In this document: positions 31,256-40,297 of the stretch, piece after piece
Layout of the letters: each line of letters starts with the position of its first letter
Numbering within the stretch: position 1 is the stretch's first letter
DNA from: Phycisphaerales bacterium
GTDB lineage: Bacteria > Planctomycetota > Phycisphaerae > Phycisphaerales > UBA1924
Reading direction: 5' to 3'
DNA length: 64,000 nt
NCBI GenBank assembly: GCA_027019265.1
Contig: JALUWX010000021.1
Coordinates: 1 to 64,000, forward strand
The notes under the pieces: model-generated
Database searches by the model: none
What the model was told of the DNA's origin: nothing
The model's input: the letters and a program-made list of their open reading frames with translations, nothing else
Program-made: the position numbers and the translations under genes

Positions 31256-31276
31256 GCTCCGGAGGGGGTGCGTGGT

Positions 31277-33742
31277 TCAGGGGCAGCCCGCGCCCAGATC
31301 CTGGAGGAAGGCGCTGATATCGAAGAAATCGAACGAGGTATCGGCGTTGTAATCGATCTGCCCGCTCAGAAGCGTGCTGACATCGAAGAAGTCCGCGGAT
31401 CCGTCTCCGTTCAGGTCCGCGGGGCAGATGGATCCGGGCGTGGAACTGAGGAGGATCGCTTCGGATCGCGCGAGCACGGTGTTGTACGAGGATCCGACGA
31501 TCGAGATCGTCCCGTCCTCGGCGACATCGATATCGCTCATGCTGAAGCCCTGGTATCCCTCGGGGACAACATCGACGAGACTGGAGAACGAACGTTTCGA
31601 GCTCGCCCAGATCCCGAATCGGGTGGTGGGTTCGTCGGGGAACGACGCGCTCCCGATCTGGAGCCCCTGCTCACAGGCCGTCATCGAGCTCGAGGTTGCG
31701 CCTTCCGGGTTCAGGTCTTCGATGGACTCGGGTGTTCCGGACCAGAGGACGGCGTGGGGTGTGGACCACTGGTTCACGACCCCGACCTGCTGGCCGTCGC
31801 TCGCATCGACGATGGAGCTGTTGCTTGCCCAACTCGGGTGCATGTCCACGAAGGTGGACGCGCTCCCGCGCCACATCGCGGCGTGGACAACGGCGAAGGG
31901 GAGCGAGGCCGTCCCGAACTGGTACTCCCCGTCCACGGCCGTCGCGTTGCTGTTGCGATACCCGGTCGGATGAATGGACTGCGCCGAGTAGTGGGTGGGG
32001 GCGCCCCAGATGACGGCGCGGGTGTAGACATTCCCTACGTCATCGTCCGTCGATCCGGAACCGACCACGGACGTGCCGTCGGTTGCGGACATCGTGGTGT
32101 ATTCGAACCCGGAGTAGCTGGTGTCGTGGAAGGTGCCGTCGAGATTCCACCAGCACGCGCGTCGGAAGTAGCAGGTTTGCCATTGATTGTTGACGTAGCA
32201 CTGGAGGGGTTCCCACCACCATCCGACGAGCTTGTCGCCGTTGAAATCGAGGATGCTCCCCCCTTGCGATCCGCTCGGGGTCAGGTTGAGAGCGCTCGAT
32301 GCGGTTCCGGTCCATTTTACGGGGTGGTCGATGTTGTTGTACTCGGGGGTGTCGTAGACGGCGCGTCCGACCTGGATCCCGTTGTCCACGCCCAGCGCGT
32401 AGGAGGATTCCGCGAACGCGGGATGCAGACTCGTCCATGTCCAATCGAGGTTCGCGACATCGGGGGGGATCCGGACACTCACGATCGCCGGGGCGCTAGA
32501 AGTGCTCCCGCACAAGTTTGATGCGATGAGTGTGTATGTCCCTTCCGCGCTGCGCGGGAGTTCCTCGATGCGAAGATCCCGGGTCGTCGCGCCGATGACG
32601 ATGCTTCCATCGGTCTGGGGACCATCGACAAGGGGTTCGTCGTTCCTCATCCATTGGTAGTCGATGATCCCCGCTCCCGAGACTTTCGTGTTCAGGGTGA
32701 GCGCCGCGAACTCCCAGATCTGTGCGTCATTCGGCTGCTCGAAGACGATCGGGCACGGGGTCGCGAGGATGGATTCGGTGTTCGCGGTTCCCCCGGTGTT
32801 GTTCGCCCCCCCAGCGATATAGAGCCGATCATCGGATCCATGAATGACGGTGAATACGGATCGGGGCTCGCTCATCGAAGGTCCGTCGGACCACGAGTCG
32901 AGGATCGGGTCGTAGACCTGGACGATGTCGGTGGTGAACGGGGATCCGATGTCCCCGGCGATCCCCCCGAGCACGTAGATCCGGCCGTCGGCCGCCATGC
33001 TCGCTCGATGGCTCGAGACGGCGATGGGCATGTCCGTGTTGGTGCTCATCGACCATGTGTTGTTTGCGATGTCGTAGCTCAGGACTTCGTTCGATCGCGC
33101 GGAGTTGTCGCTATTGAGTCCGCCGAAGACAAGGATGTGACCGAGCCCGTCGGCGCACGCGGCCGCATCTTTGAGACCGATGGGCATGGGCGCGATGGGT
33201 TCCCACATATCGAGTGATCCGATGTAGCGTTCGGCGAAACCCGAGTTGGGTGAACCTGCGCCTCCGATGGAGTAGATCCGGTTCTGCTCGTCCACGCAAT
33301 ACGCGAACCCGGAAACGGGCGCGCCGGCGCTGCGCGGCGCGAGGTCGTGCCAGGGTCCTTCCTCGGGGTCCCAATCGAAGGGGTCGGGGGTGTTGCTGGG
33401 GTCGTTGATGTCGTAGCCGCCGAAGATGACGATGCGCCCGAGGTCGTCGATCCCACCTCCGAATCCGATGAGTCCGCCGTAGCCATCGAAGGAGATCTCT
33501 TCTTGCCACGCACCGCCTCCGACGGGCATGGAGTAGACGGTCCCGTCCTCCATGCTGGGCGCGTTGAGCCAGGGTGGTCCCCCGAGGACGTACAGACGTC
33601 CGTCACGTTCGACACCGACGGCGTGTGTTTTGGCTTCGCCGCTGGTCGGGAGGGTCGGGCCGGGGATCCACACCCCGTCCTGCGCGAGCGCGAAGGACGC
33701 CGTCAGTGTGATGGTGAGCGTGCTGATTGTGATGAGTCGCAT
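31277..33742 (-). CDS. secreted Kelch-repeat protein with GC-type dockerin tail
   Basis: Kelch-like blades (LYVLGGPPW..., IVIFGGYD..., IYSIGGAG...), signal peptide MRLITISTLTITLTASFALA, C-terminus ADLNGDGSADFFDVSTLLSGQIDYNADTSFDFFDISAFLQDLGAGCP. Confidence 0.82.
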   Translation of the reverse strand: MRLITISTLTITLTASFALAQDGVWIPGPTLPTSGEAKTHAVGVERDGRLYVLGGPPWLNAPSMEDGTVYSMPVGGGAWQEEISFDGYGGLIGFGGGIDDLGRIVIFGGYDINDPSNTPDPFDWDPEEGPWHDLAPRSAGAPVSGFAYCVDEQNRIYSIGGAGSPNSGFAERYIGSLDMWEPIAPMPIGLKDAAACADGLGHILVFGGLNSDNSARSNEVLSYDIANNTWSMSTNTDMPIAVSSHRASMAADGRIYVLGGIAGDIGSPFTTDIVQVYDPILDSWSDGPSMSEPRSVFTVIHGSDDRLYIAGGANNTGGTANTESILATPCPIVFEQPNDAQIWEFAALTLNTKVSGAGIIDYQWMRNDEPLVDGPQTDGSIVIGATTRDLRIEELPRSAEGTYTLIASNLCGSTSSAPAIVSVRIPPDVANLDWTWTSLHPAFAESSYALGVDNGIQVGRAVYDTPEYNNIDHPVKWTGTASSALNLTPSGSQGGSILDFNGDKLVGWWWEPLQCYVNNQWQTCYFRRACWWNLDGTFHDTSYSGFEYTTMSATDGTSVVGSGSTDDDVGNVYTRAVIWGAPTHYSAQSIHPTGYRNSNATAVDGEYQFGTASLPFAVVHAAMWRGSASTFVDMHPSWASNSSIVDASDGQQVGVVNQWSTPHAVLWSGTPESIEDLNPEGATSSSMTACEQGLQIGSASFPDEPTTRFGIWASSKRSFSSLVDVVPEGYQGFSMSDIDVAEDGTISIVGSSYNTVLARSEAILLSSTPGSICPADLNGDGSADFFDVSTLLSGQIDYNADTSFDFFDISAFLQDLGAGCP

Positions 33743-33762
33743 GTATGGGCTTTCGCTTTGGT

Positions 33763-34920
33763 TCAGGGGCATCCCGCTTGGAACGCTTGGAGGAATGCGC
33801 TGATGTCGAAGAAGTCGAACACCGTGTCGGCGTTGAAATCGATCTGTCCGCTCAGCAGTTCGCTGATATCGAAGAAGTCGAGTGTGCCGTCGTTGTTGAG
33901 GTCCGCGTTGCAGTCGGCCGGGGTAAGAAGGAACGCGCGGAAGGGGTCGCCTCCGAGCGAACCCACCCCGACGATCCGTCCGGATTCGTTGATCCCCGTT
34001 GCTTTGTTGAGGATCCACCCGCTCGAGGGCGCGATCCGGGTGTTGAGGTCGATGAGGGTGTCATTCTCCCAGAGCACGGCGCGGTTCGAGGAGGATCCGA
34101 CGATCTGATCCAGGTCGTTGATGGAGATCGCGATGGAATACCCGCCGGGGAGGGAGCCCAGATCGACCCGTTCGGTGACCTGCCCGTTCGTGTTGATCGC
34201 CGCGCGGAACGCATGGGTGTCGCCGCTGGGTGTTTCGGAGATCCCGACGGCGGTGTTGTTCTCGTTGATCGCGATCGCTTGGGACATGTCGCCACCCAAG
34301 GACCCGAGATCGAACGCGGCGTTGTTCATCCAGAGGGTCGCTGTGGGTGTGATCGATCCGGATGTGATGGAACTCCCGACCACCCACCCGGCGTCGTTGA
34401 TCCCTTTGGCGATGGAACTGGTCGCGCCGTTGAGCGATGGGAGATTCGTGATGGTTCCCATGTCCCATCGGCACGCGAGCTCTTCTCGGAGCCCGGAGGG
34501 CGCGGTCACGTAGCGCGACCCGACGACGGTCATTGTGTCGTTGATGGCGCAGGGCATCATCTCCCCGATGACCATCATCGCGCCCATCATCGGGATCGAT
34601 GCGTTGGTCTGGAGCATCCCGAGCATGTACGACGCGAGGATGGGCATGTCGAGGTCGTTGATCCCCATCATCTGCGCCTGCGCGTTCATGCTCATCATCG
34701 AGGTGATCTGCTGGAAGTCACCGTCGTCGTTGATGAACCCGTGATACCGGTACATCGGATCGAGCGCGTATCCCACGCTGATCCCCGAATCGCTGATCCC
34801 GCTCGCGCCGACGGCATCGCCGAGCGTGCCCAGGTCGGTGACGGTGTACATGTCCGCGCCGAGTGTGCTGCCCGTCGTGAGCACGAGTGCCGCGATGATC
34901 GATCGAGTCTGGCTGTGCAT
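33763..34920 (-). CDS. secreted HAF-repeat protein with GC-type dockerin tail
   Basis: Repeats such as VTDLGTLGDAVGASGISDSGISVGY and INDAGWVVGSS; C-terminus ADLNNDGTLDFFDISELLSGQIDFNADTVFDFFDISAFLQAFQAGCP. Confidence 0.82.
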   Translation of the reverse strand: MHSQTRSIIAALVLTTGSTLGADMYTVTDLGTLGDAVGASGISDSGISVGYALDPMYRYHGFINDDGDFQQITSMMSMNAQAQMMGINDLDMPILASYMLGMLQTNASIPMMGAMMVIGEMMPCAINDTMTVVGSRYVTAPSGLREELACRWDMGTITNLPSLNGATSSIAKGINDAGWVVGSSITSGSITPTATLWMNNAAFDLGSLGGDMSQAIAINENNTAVGISETPSGDTHAFRAAINTNGQVTERVDLGSLPGGYSIAISINDLDQIVGSSSNRAVLWENDTLIDLNTRIAPSSGWILNKATGINESGRIVGVGSLGGDPFRAFLLTPADCNADLNNDGTLDFFDISELLSGQIDFNADTVFDFFDISAFLQAFQAGCP

Positions 34921-34929
34921 GGCTGCTCC

Positions 34930-36156
34930 TTAGTCTTCTCGGCTGTGGAAGAAGGGTTCGTCGGGCATCTCGGTGTGACAGACGGTGCAATCGGAGATGA
35001 TCCCGGCGAATCCCTGGTGGAGGATCGCTTGGACGTTGTCCGTCTCGGTGGTCGCTGGGGTGATCGCGTGGGGGCTCCCGTGACACGCGAAGCACGAGAC
35101 CCCGCCGTGCCCGATGGATTCTCGGAAGAGCTTCCCGGGCTGCTCGAACTCGAACCCCGGACGGGAGTGGCAATCCGCGCAGCGGGGTTCATCCACCCAC
35201 GGGGTCCGGGTCGGGGATCCGACATCGGCCATGGTTCCGTGGCACGAGTTGCAATCGAGCCCTCTGCTTGAGTGGATGTCGCGCTGGCACTGCGCCCGAC
35301 GTCCGGGGTGACACGCATAACACTCGTTGTCGAAGGTCGCCGGGAGATCGACCAAGCGATCCGCATGGGCGGAGTGCATCGCTGATGAGAACGACGAGAT
35401 CCCGGGCTCCCCGGGCGCACCCAGCGCGGGGTCGGCGTGGCAGGCGGCGCAGAAGACGGGCTGGTTCGCTTCGAGGTTGGTGCCGTGGAGCCGGTCGTGG
35501 TCCCGGAGGACATCGACCTCGACGTTCATCCCGGGGGACGGGTCGCCGTGACAGACATTGCACGAGAGCTCCCACGACACAGGGACAACGGTCTGGGTCT
35601 GCGCGACGAGCCCTGTTCCTTCTTTATAGACGGAAAGCTTCGCGAGCTGGTAGGGGTTGATCCGTCCGGCGTCGTCTTCGGGGGTGATGGGGACCCCTGT
35701 GATCTCCCATTTGTCCTGGATCGGGGAGAGCTCGCCGCTCATCCCGTTCCCCGTCAGCCCGATGTCGGGCGCGAGATCAACACCCAGGAGTGCTTCGTCG
35801 TACTCCCAGAAGTTTGATTTGGTGGAGGAATGGGTGTTCCCGGGAACGCTGAACTCGATCGTGAAGTCGCTCCCCTCGGAGATGTCGATCACATCAGGAT
35901 CGTCTCCTCGCTTGATGAGGACGGCTTGGACTGTGTTGAAGGGGGGAAGGATCATGAAGTGCGAGAAGTCGCGCATCATGCAGTGCATCCCGAGATCGTT
36001 GTTCGCGAGGATCACGAACTCGTCGGGTTGGATCCCTGCGCCGATGGTGTCGCCTTTGTCCCCGAGCCCGAACATGAGTGAAGAACCCGCGACGAGTGCG
36101 CAGGTGATGAGCGATCCGGCTTGGGTGAAGTGCCGACGACGTGTAGTGCTTGGCAT
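34930..36156 (-). CDS. secreted multiheme c-type cytochrome (seven CXXCH)
   Basis: CNVCH, CAACH, CYACH, CNSCH, CADCH, CFACH, CTVCH; N-terminal ILANNDLGMHCMMRDFSHFMILPPFNTVQAVLIKRG; signal-like N-terminus. Confidence 0.88.
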   Translation of the reverse strand: MPSTTRRRHFTQAGSLITCALVAGSSLMFGLGDKGDTIGAGIQPDEFVILANNDLGMHCMMRDFSHFMILPPFNTVQAVLIKRGDDPDVIDISEGSDFTIEFSVPGNTHSSTKSNFWEYDEALLGVDLAPDIGLTGNGMSGELSPIQDKWEITGVPITPEDDAGRINPYQLAKLSVYKEGTGLVAQTQTVVPVSWELSCNVCHGDPSPGMNVEVDVLRDHDRLHGTNLEANQPVFCAACHADPALGAPGEPGISSFSSAMHSAHADRLVDLPATFDNECYACHPGRRAQCQRDIHSSRGLDCNSCHGTMADVGSPTRTPWVDEPRCADCHSRPGFEFEQPGKLFRESIGHGGVSCFACHGSPHAITPATTETDNVQAILHQGFAGIISDCTVCHTEMPDEPFFHSRED

Positions 36157-36193
36157 GGTGCTCCCACCTGTGCTTGAGGAACTGAAGATTCCC

Positions 36194-36209
36194 TGCAATC
36201 GGAATGCCA
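36194..36209 (-). promoter_or_regulatory. sigma-54 (-24/-12) promoter for the cytochrome-dockerin operon
   Basis: Minus-strand TGGCAT-TCCGA-TTGCA, exact GG-N10-GC spacing, 38 bp upstream of the ATG at 36156. Confidence 0.65.
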
Positions 36210-36384
36210 AGCGATTGAGACCGGTTGTGAATCGAAAATTGGTGTTCGAGGTCCGTTGGTGGCCAGGGGCGGTCGGGGCTGGCCAGCATGCGCCACCAGA
36301 TGGGCCGGTCGTGTCTGGAATGAAAGACACGGCTCGGATCGTCTCCGATCCGAGCCGCATGGTGATGGGTTGTCCGGATGTGTG

Positions 36385-37665
36385 TTACGGACAACCGGCA
36401 GAGAGCGCGGAGAGGAAGGCGCTGACGTCGAAGAAGTCGAACTGCCCGTCGCTGTTGAAGTCGGCGGCCGGATCGTTCGAGCTCAGGAGCATCAGGAACG
36501 CGCTGACATCGAAGAAGTCGAGTTCCCCGAAGGGCTCCGCGACATCGGCGATGCTGCACGGACCGATCGCGCCGTTCTGGTTCAGATAGATGGAGACATC
36601 GTTGCTGTCTCGGTTCACGATCGCGATGTCGAGCCCACCGTTCGCGTCGATGTCGCCCATCGCGATGTTCCCGGGACGGGTCCCTGCGGTTTCGACAACC
36701 CCCGCACCGAACACACCTGCGCCGGTGTTCTCGAGGGTGCTCATCGTGTTGGAGTCCTGGTGGGTGGTGACGAGATCGAGATCGCCGTCGTTGTCGAGGT
36801 CCGCGGCGGCGATTCCGCCGACGTTCGCGCCCCCGGTCGGGGAGTCCGTCCGTGCACCCATCCCGGCGCCGCTGTTGAGCCACACGCTCGCGACATTGAG
36901 GAAGTCATCGCTGACCGCGGCGGCGAGGTCATCGAGCCCGTCCCCGTTGAGGTCGGCGCTCACGAGCCCGTCGGGACGCGCGATCGGGTTGACGGGGAGC
37001 GATTGGGCGATGGCGTAGCCCGAAGCGCCCGAGTGGATGTTGACGACCCGTCCGTCGTGCTCGCTTACGGCGACATCCGCGATCCCGTCGCCTGTGAAGT
37101 CGCCGATGGCGGCGGATCGGGGTTCGGGTCCGGCCGGGAAGCTCGAGGCGCTGAGGGTGCCCGCGCTGTTGGTGAGCACGGTGAAGGACATCCCGTCCCG
37201 GTTCGCGGTGACGAAATCGTCGTCGCCGTCGCCGTCGATATCGCCGACGGCGAGGTCGATCGGCTCAGCACCGACCCCGACGAACGGGCCGGCGGTGAAG
37301 AGCCCGGCGGTGTTGGAGTACACCTGGACCGAGTTGATGTTGTTGAGGACGACGACCAGATCGGTGTCGCCGTCGTTGTCCACATCCGATGCGATGAGGT
37401 CGTTCGCGCCGGTCCCCGCGCCCGTGGGGTAGGTGGCGCCGAGGGTGAGCGATCCGGCGTTGTTCGTGTAGATCTCGATCTTGTCGATGGTGTCGCTGGT
37501 GACGGCCATGTCGGTGTCGCCGTCGTTGTCGAAGTCCCCGAACGCAACACCCGACGGGCGTTGACCCGTGAGCATCGAGGTTGGGGGCGCGAACATGGGC
37601 GCTCCGAGGGTGGTGCCGGCGATGAGGGAGATCATCGCGAGCTGTGTGGTTTGGGTGAGATTCAT
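36385..37665 (-). CDS. secreted FG-GAP/VCBS repeat protein with dockerin-like AGCP tail
   Basis: Repeats VAFGDFDNDGDTDMAV, DVDNDGDTDLVVV, DIDGDGDDDFVTA; C-terminus FNSDGQFDFFDVSAFLSALSAGCP; SD CGAAAGGAC. Confidence 0.83.
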   Translation of the reverse strand: MNLTQTTQLAMISLIAGTTLGAPMFAPPTSMLTGQRPSGVAFGDFDNDGDTDMAVTSDTIDKIEIYTNNAGSLTLGATYPTGAGTGANDLIASDVDNDGDTDLVVVLNNINSVQVYSNTAGLFTAGPFVGVGAEPIDLAVGDIDGDGDDDFVTANRDGMSFTVLTNSAGTLSASSFPAGPEPRSAAIGDFTGDGIADVAVSEHDGRVVNIHSGASGYAIAQSLPVNPIARPDGLVSADLNGDGLDDLAAAVSDDFLNVASVWLNSGAGMGARTDSPTGGANVGGIAAADLDNDGDLDLVTTHQDSNTMSTLENTGAGVFGAGVVETAGTRPGNIAMGDIDANGGLDIAIVNRDSNDVSIYLNQNGAIGPCSIADVAEPFGELDFFDVSAFLMLLSSNDPAADFNSDGQFDFFDVSAFLSALSAGCP

Positions 37666-37994
37666 CTGTCTGTCCTTTCGTGTGGGTGTTGAGAGACGAG
37701 TGTGTGATGTACGTGCCGGCGCTGTTTGATCGGGTCAGGAACACGTGGCGCCGACGGGGAGCGGCCTTTACACACGGCGTGCCAAACGCGAAAGGCGGCG
37801 ATGGAAGGGGCGATCAGTTCGGAGAAGCAGCGCGGGTTGGATAGGGGAGGCCGGGGGTGGTGACGAGCTTTGGTCCATGCTGGCCTTGGCTCAGGGTGGC
37901 CAAAACTGTCGCCAATCGTGTTGTGAGGGCGTTTTCTCAGCCCGATCCCGACGACGTGATTCCATCGGGGATCCAGAACCGGTACGATCTGGGT

Positions 37995-38774
37995 ATGCAG
38001 ATCCGTGGGGATTCTCGGAGGTCGGGTTGTCGCGCCTTCACGCTCGTTGAGCTGATGGTCGTGGTTTCGATCATCGCGATCCTGATCGGGATCCTCGCGC
38101 CGACGATCCGGGGAGCGATGGCGCGGGCCCGCGCGTTCAAATGTCAGATGGCGCAGCGCTCGGTCGCGTTCGATTTCGCGATCTTCGCCGACCCCGAACT
38201 CCACGGCGATCGTGGTGACGACGGGAACAGGAATACCTTCTTTATCGAGACGTTCCAGGAGAGCCAGTACGGGGTGGACGAGTTCTGGCGCTGGGGTGAG
38301 CACCTCGGATCGATCGAACTCCCCGATGCGCAGGGGAACGACCCGATGCGCTGTCCCGAGGTCCGGGTCCCCATGCGCCTGCGGAGCGACCTTGCGTGCT
38401 CGAACGGCGCGGTCGGTCCTGCGCCGAGTGTCTCCTTTGCGTTCAACGCGCGTCTCCATCGCGCCGAGATCACGGATTCGCGGGGGCGTCCCCGCGCGGT
38501 CCAGGTCCCGATGCGCCCCGATATCCTGGGACGCACGGATGTGCCGCTGCTGCTCGATGTGGACGGGGTCCTCGCCGGTGATCGTGGAGTGAACCCGGTC
38601 TTTATCGCGCCCGCGTTGGATTCGTTGGGTCCCTACGCCGACAACCGGCTCTGGTATCCCGGGCTCCGACACTCCGGGAAAGCGAATGTCGCGTTCATCG
38701 ACGGGCATGTGGAGTCCTCGTCGTCGCCGGATCGCGAGAAGGGATGGGACTGGGCGTACCAGCCCGGATCCTGA
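37995..38774 (+). CDS. prepilin-type pseudopilin with H-X9-DG motif
   Basis: CRAFTLVELMVVVSIIAILIGILAPTI prepilin motif; HSGKANVAFIDGH (H-X9-DG) near C-terminus. Start ATG 37995 chosen. Confidence 0.82.
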   Translation: MQIRGDSRRSGCRAFTLVELMVVVSIIAILIGILAPTIRGAMARARAFKCQMAQRSVAFDFAIFADPELHGDRGDDGNRNTFFIETFQESQYGVDEFWRWGEHLGSIELPDAQGNDPMRCPEVRVPMRLRSDLACSNGAVGPAPSVSFAFNARLHRAEITDSRGRPRAVQVPMRPDILGRTDVPLLLDVDGVLAGDRGVNPVFIAPALDSLGPYADNRLWYPGLRHSGKANVAFIDGHVESSSSPDREKGWDWAYQPGS

Positions 38775-38789
38775 TCCGTACGATCCGCC

Positions 38790-40259
38790 GTGTCGATCCG
38801 CGCGAAGTTCTCGATCATCCTGGCGCTCCTCGGGCTGACCCTGTGCGCGAATGTTTCGTTGAGTGTGTGGGCGATCCGGTTTCTGGAGCGGGAGCTCGCT
38901 TGGCCGCTGGAATCAATCCAGCCCGTGCTCGGTGCGTTGCACGATGTGAAGCGCATGGGGGAGGACTCGTCGGAGCTGATCGGGGGCGGGCGGACGGGCT
39001 CGCTCGATCCGGGCTCGACCCGGTTCCATGAGCATGCGGAACATGTCGTTGAGATCGAACGGGACGCGCTCGAAGAGATCGAGCAGCTCGACGCGATCCC
39101 GACGGCGCTTGTTCGTTCGGGGGTCTCGACGACCCAGAACCTGAAGGAACGATCACTCCGGATCGTCGAGCTCGCTGAGCGATGGCGGGTTTCGGACGAA
39201 GATCGGGAGCGGATGGAACTGCTGGCGCGGATCGGTGAGCGGCACGAGTTGATCGAGCGGATCGAGGGGAGGATCATCCAGGATGCGCGACTCGCCGCGG
39301 ACTACGGGGATCGGCTCAGAGTCGCGGTGTACACCATCATCGTGGTGTCCGTGCTCGGCGTGCTCCTGAGCGCCTTCATCGCGGCGATCCTCGTCCGGCG
39401 TTGGATCCTCGAGCCCGTGGGGACCCTGAAGCTCGGGGCGCAGCGATTCGCGCAGGGCGCGTTCGATCATCGGATCCGTGTCCGTTCGCGCGACGAGCTG
39501 GGTGAGCTCGGACGAGAGTTCAACGAGATGGCGCGGACGATCATGGTGATGCAGGACGAACGGATCGAGCGCGAACGGCTCGCGGCGATGGGTGAGGTGG
39601 CGCAGCGCACGGTCCACAACCTCCGGACCCCGCTCTCCGGGATCCGAGCGCTCGCGGAATCAACGCGCGACGAGCTCGACCCCGGGTCGGACCTCATCGA
39701 GCTCCAGGAACGGATCATTGAACGGGTCGATGGGTTCGAGGGCTGGCTCCAGGGGATGCTCCGGGTGTCGTCGCCGATCGAGCTGGATCTCGTCCCGTGC
39801 GATCCGGGTGTGATCGCGCGGAAGGTGATCGACGCGCATGAGCCGTCCGCTTTGAAGAATGGTGTGACCCTCTCGCTCGAGCAGACGGATGCACCCGCGC
39901 GGGTCATCGCGGATCCGGTCCATCTCGAGCACGCGCTGACGGCGCTCGTCAGCAACGCGATCGATTTCACGGAGAGCGGGGGTGCTGTTCGGGTCGTTCT
40001 TGGGTCCTATCACCACGGAAAGTGGACGATCCGGGTCGAAGATGAAGGATCTGGGATCAAACCCGATGTGCTGGGATCCATCTTTCGGCCATACTTTACG
40101 ACGAGGAAGTCCGGGACTGGCATCGGTCTTGCAATGGTCAAGCGGATCATCGATCAGCACCAGGGCGAGATCAGCGTGACCTCCCCGTGCAACCCCGATT
40201 CCGGGCTCGGAACCGTATTCGAGTGCCGGCTTCCCGTCGATCCCCGTGGTGGGGACTGA
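38790..40259 (+). CDS. membrane sensor histidine kinase with HAMP domain
   Basis: N-terminal TM + helical sensor, HAMP (LEPVGTLKLGAQRFAQGAFDHRI), H-box TVHNLRTPLSGIRALAEST, HATPase ALVSNAIDFTESGG, DEGSGIKPDVLGSIFRPYFTTRKSGTGIGLAMVKRI. Confidence 0.92.
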   Translation: MSIRAKFSIILALLGLTLCANVSLSVWAIRFLERELAWPLESIQPVLGALHDVKRMGEDSSELIGGGRTGSLDPGSTRFHEHAEHVVEIERDALEEIEQLDAIPTALVRSGVSTTQNLKERSLRIVELAERWRVSDEDRERMELLARIGERHELIERIEGRIIQDARLAADYGDRLRVAVYTIIVVSVLGVLLSAFIAAILVRRWILEPVGTLKLGAQRFAQGAFDHRIRVRSRDELGELGREFNEMARTIMVMQDERIERERLAAMGEVAQRTVHNLRTPLSGIRALAESTRDELDPGSDLIELQERIIERVDGFEGWLQGMLRVSSPIELDLVPCDPGVIARKVIDAHEPSALKNGVTLSLEQTDAPARVIADPVHLEHALTALVSNAIDFTESGGAVRVVLGSYHHGKWTIRVEDEGSGIKPDVLGSIFRPYFTTRKSGTGIGLAMVKRIIDQHQGEISVTSPCNPDSGLGTVFECRLPVDPRGGD

Positions 40260-40297
40260 CCCAGCGTGGCCAGGATAGGCCCCGAGGCGGAGCAGTA

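Noticed and set aside
35239-35256. TGGCACGAGTTGCA resembling a sigma-54 promoter
   Set aside because: Spacing is GG-N8-GC, not N10, and it lies inside the cytochrome coding sequence (CNSCH codons).
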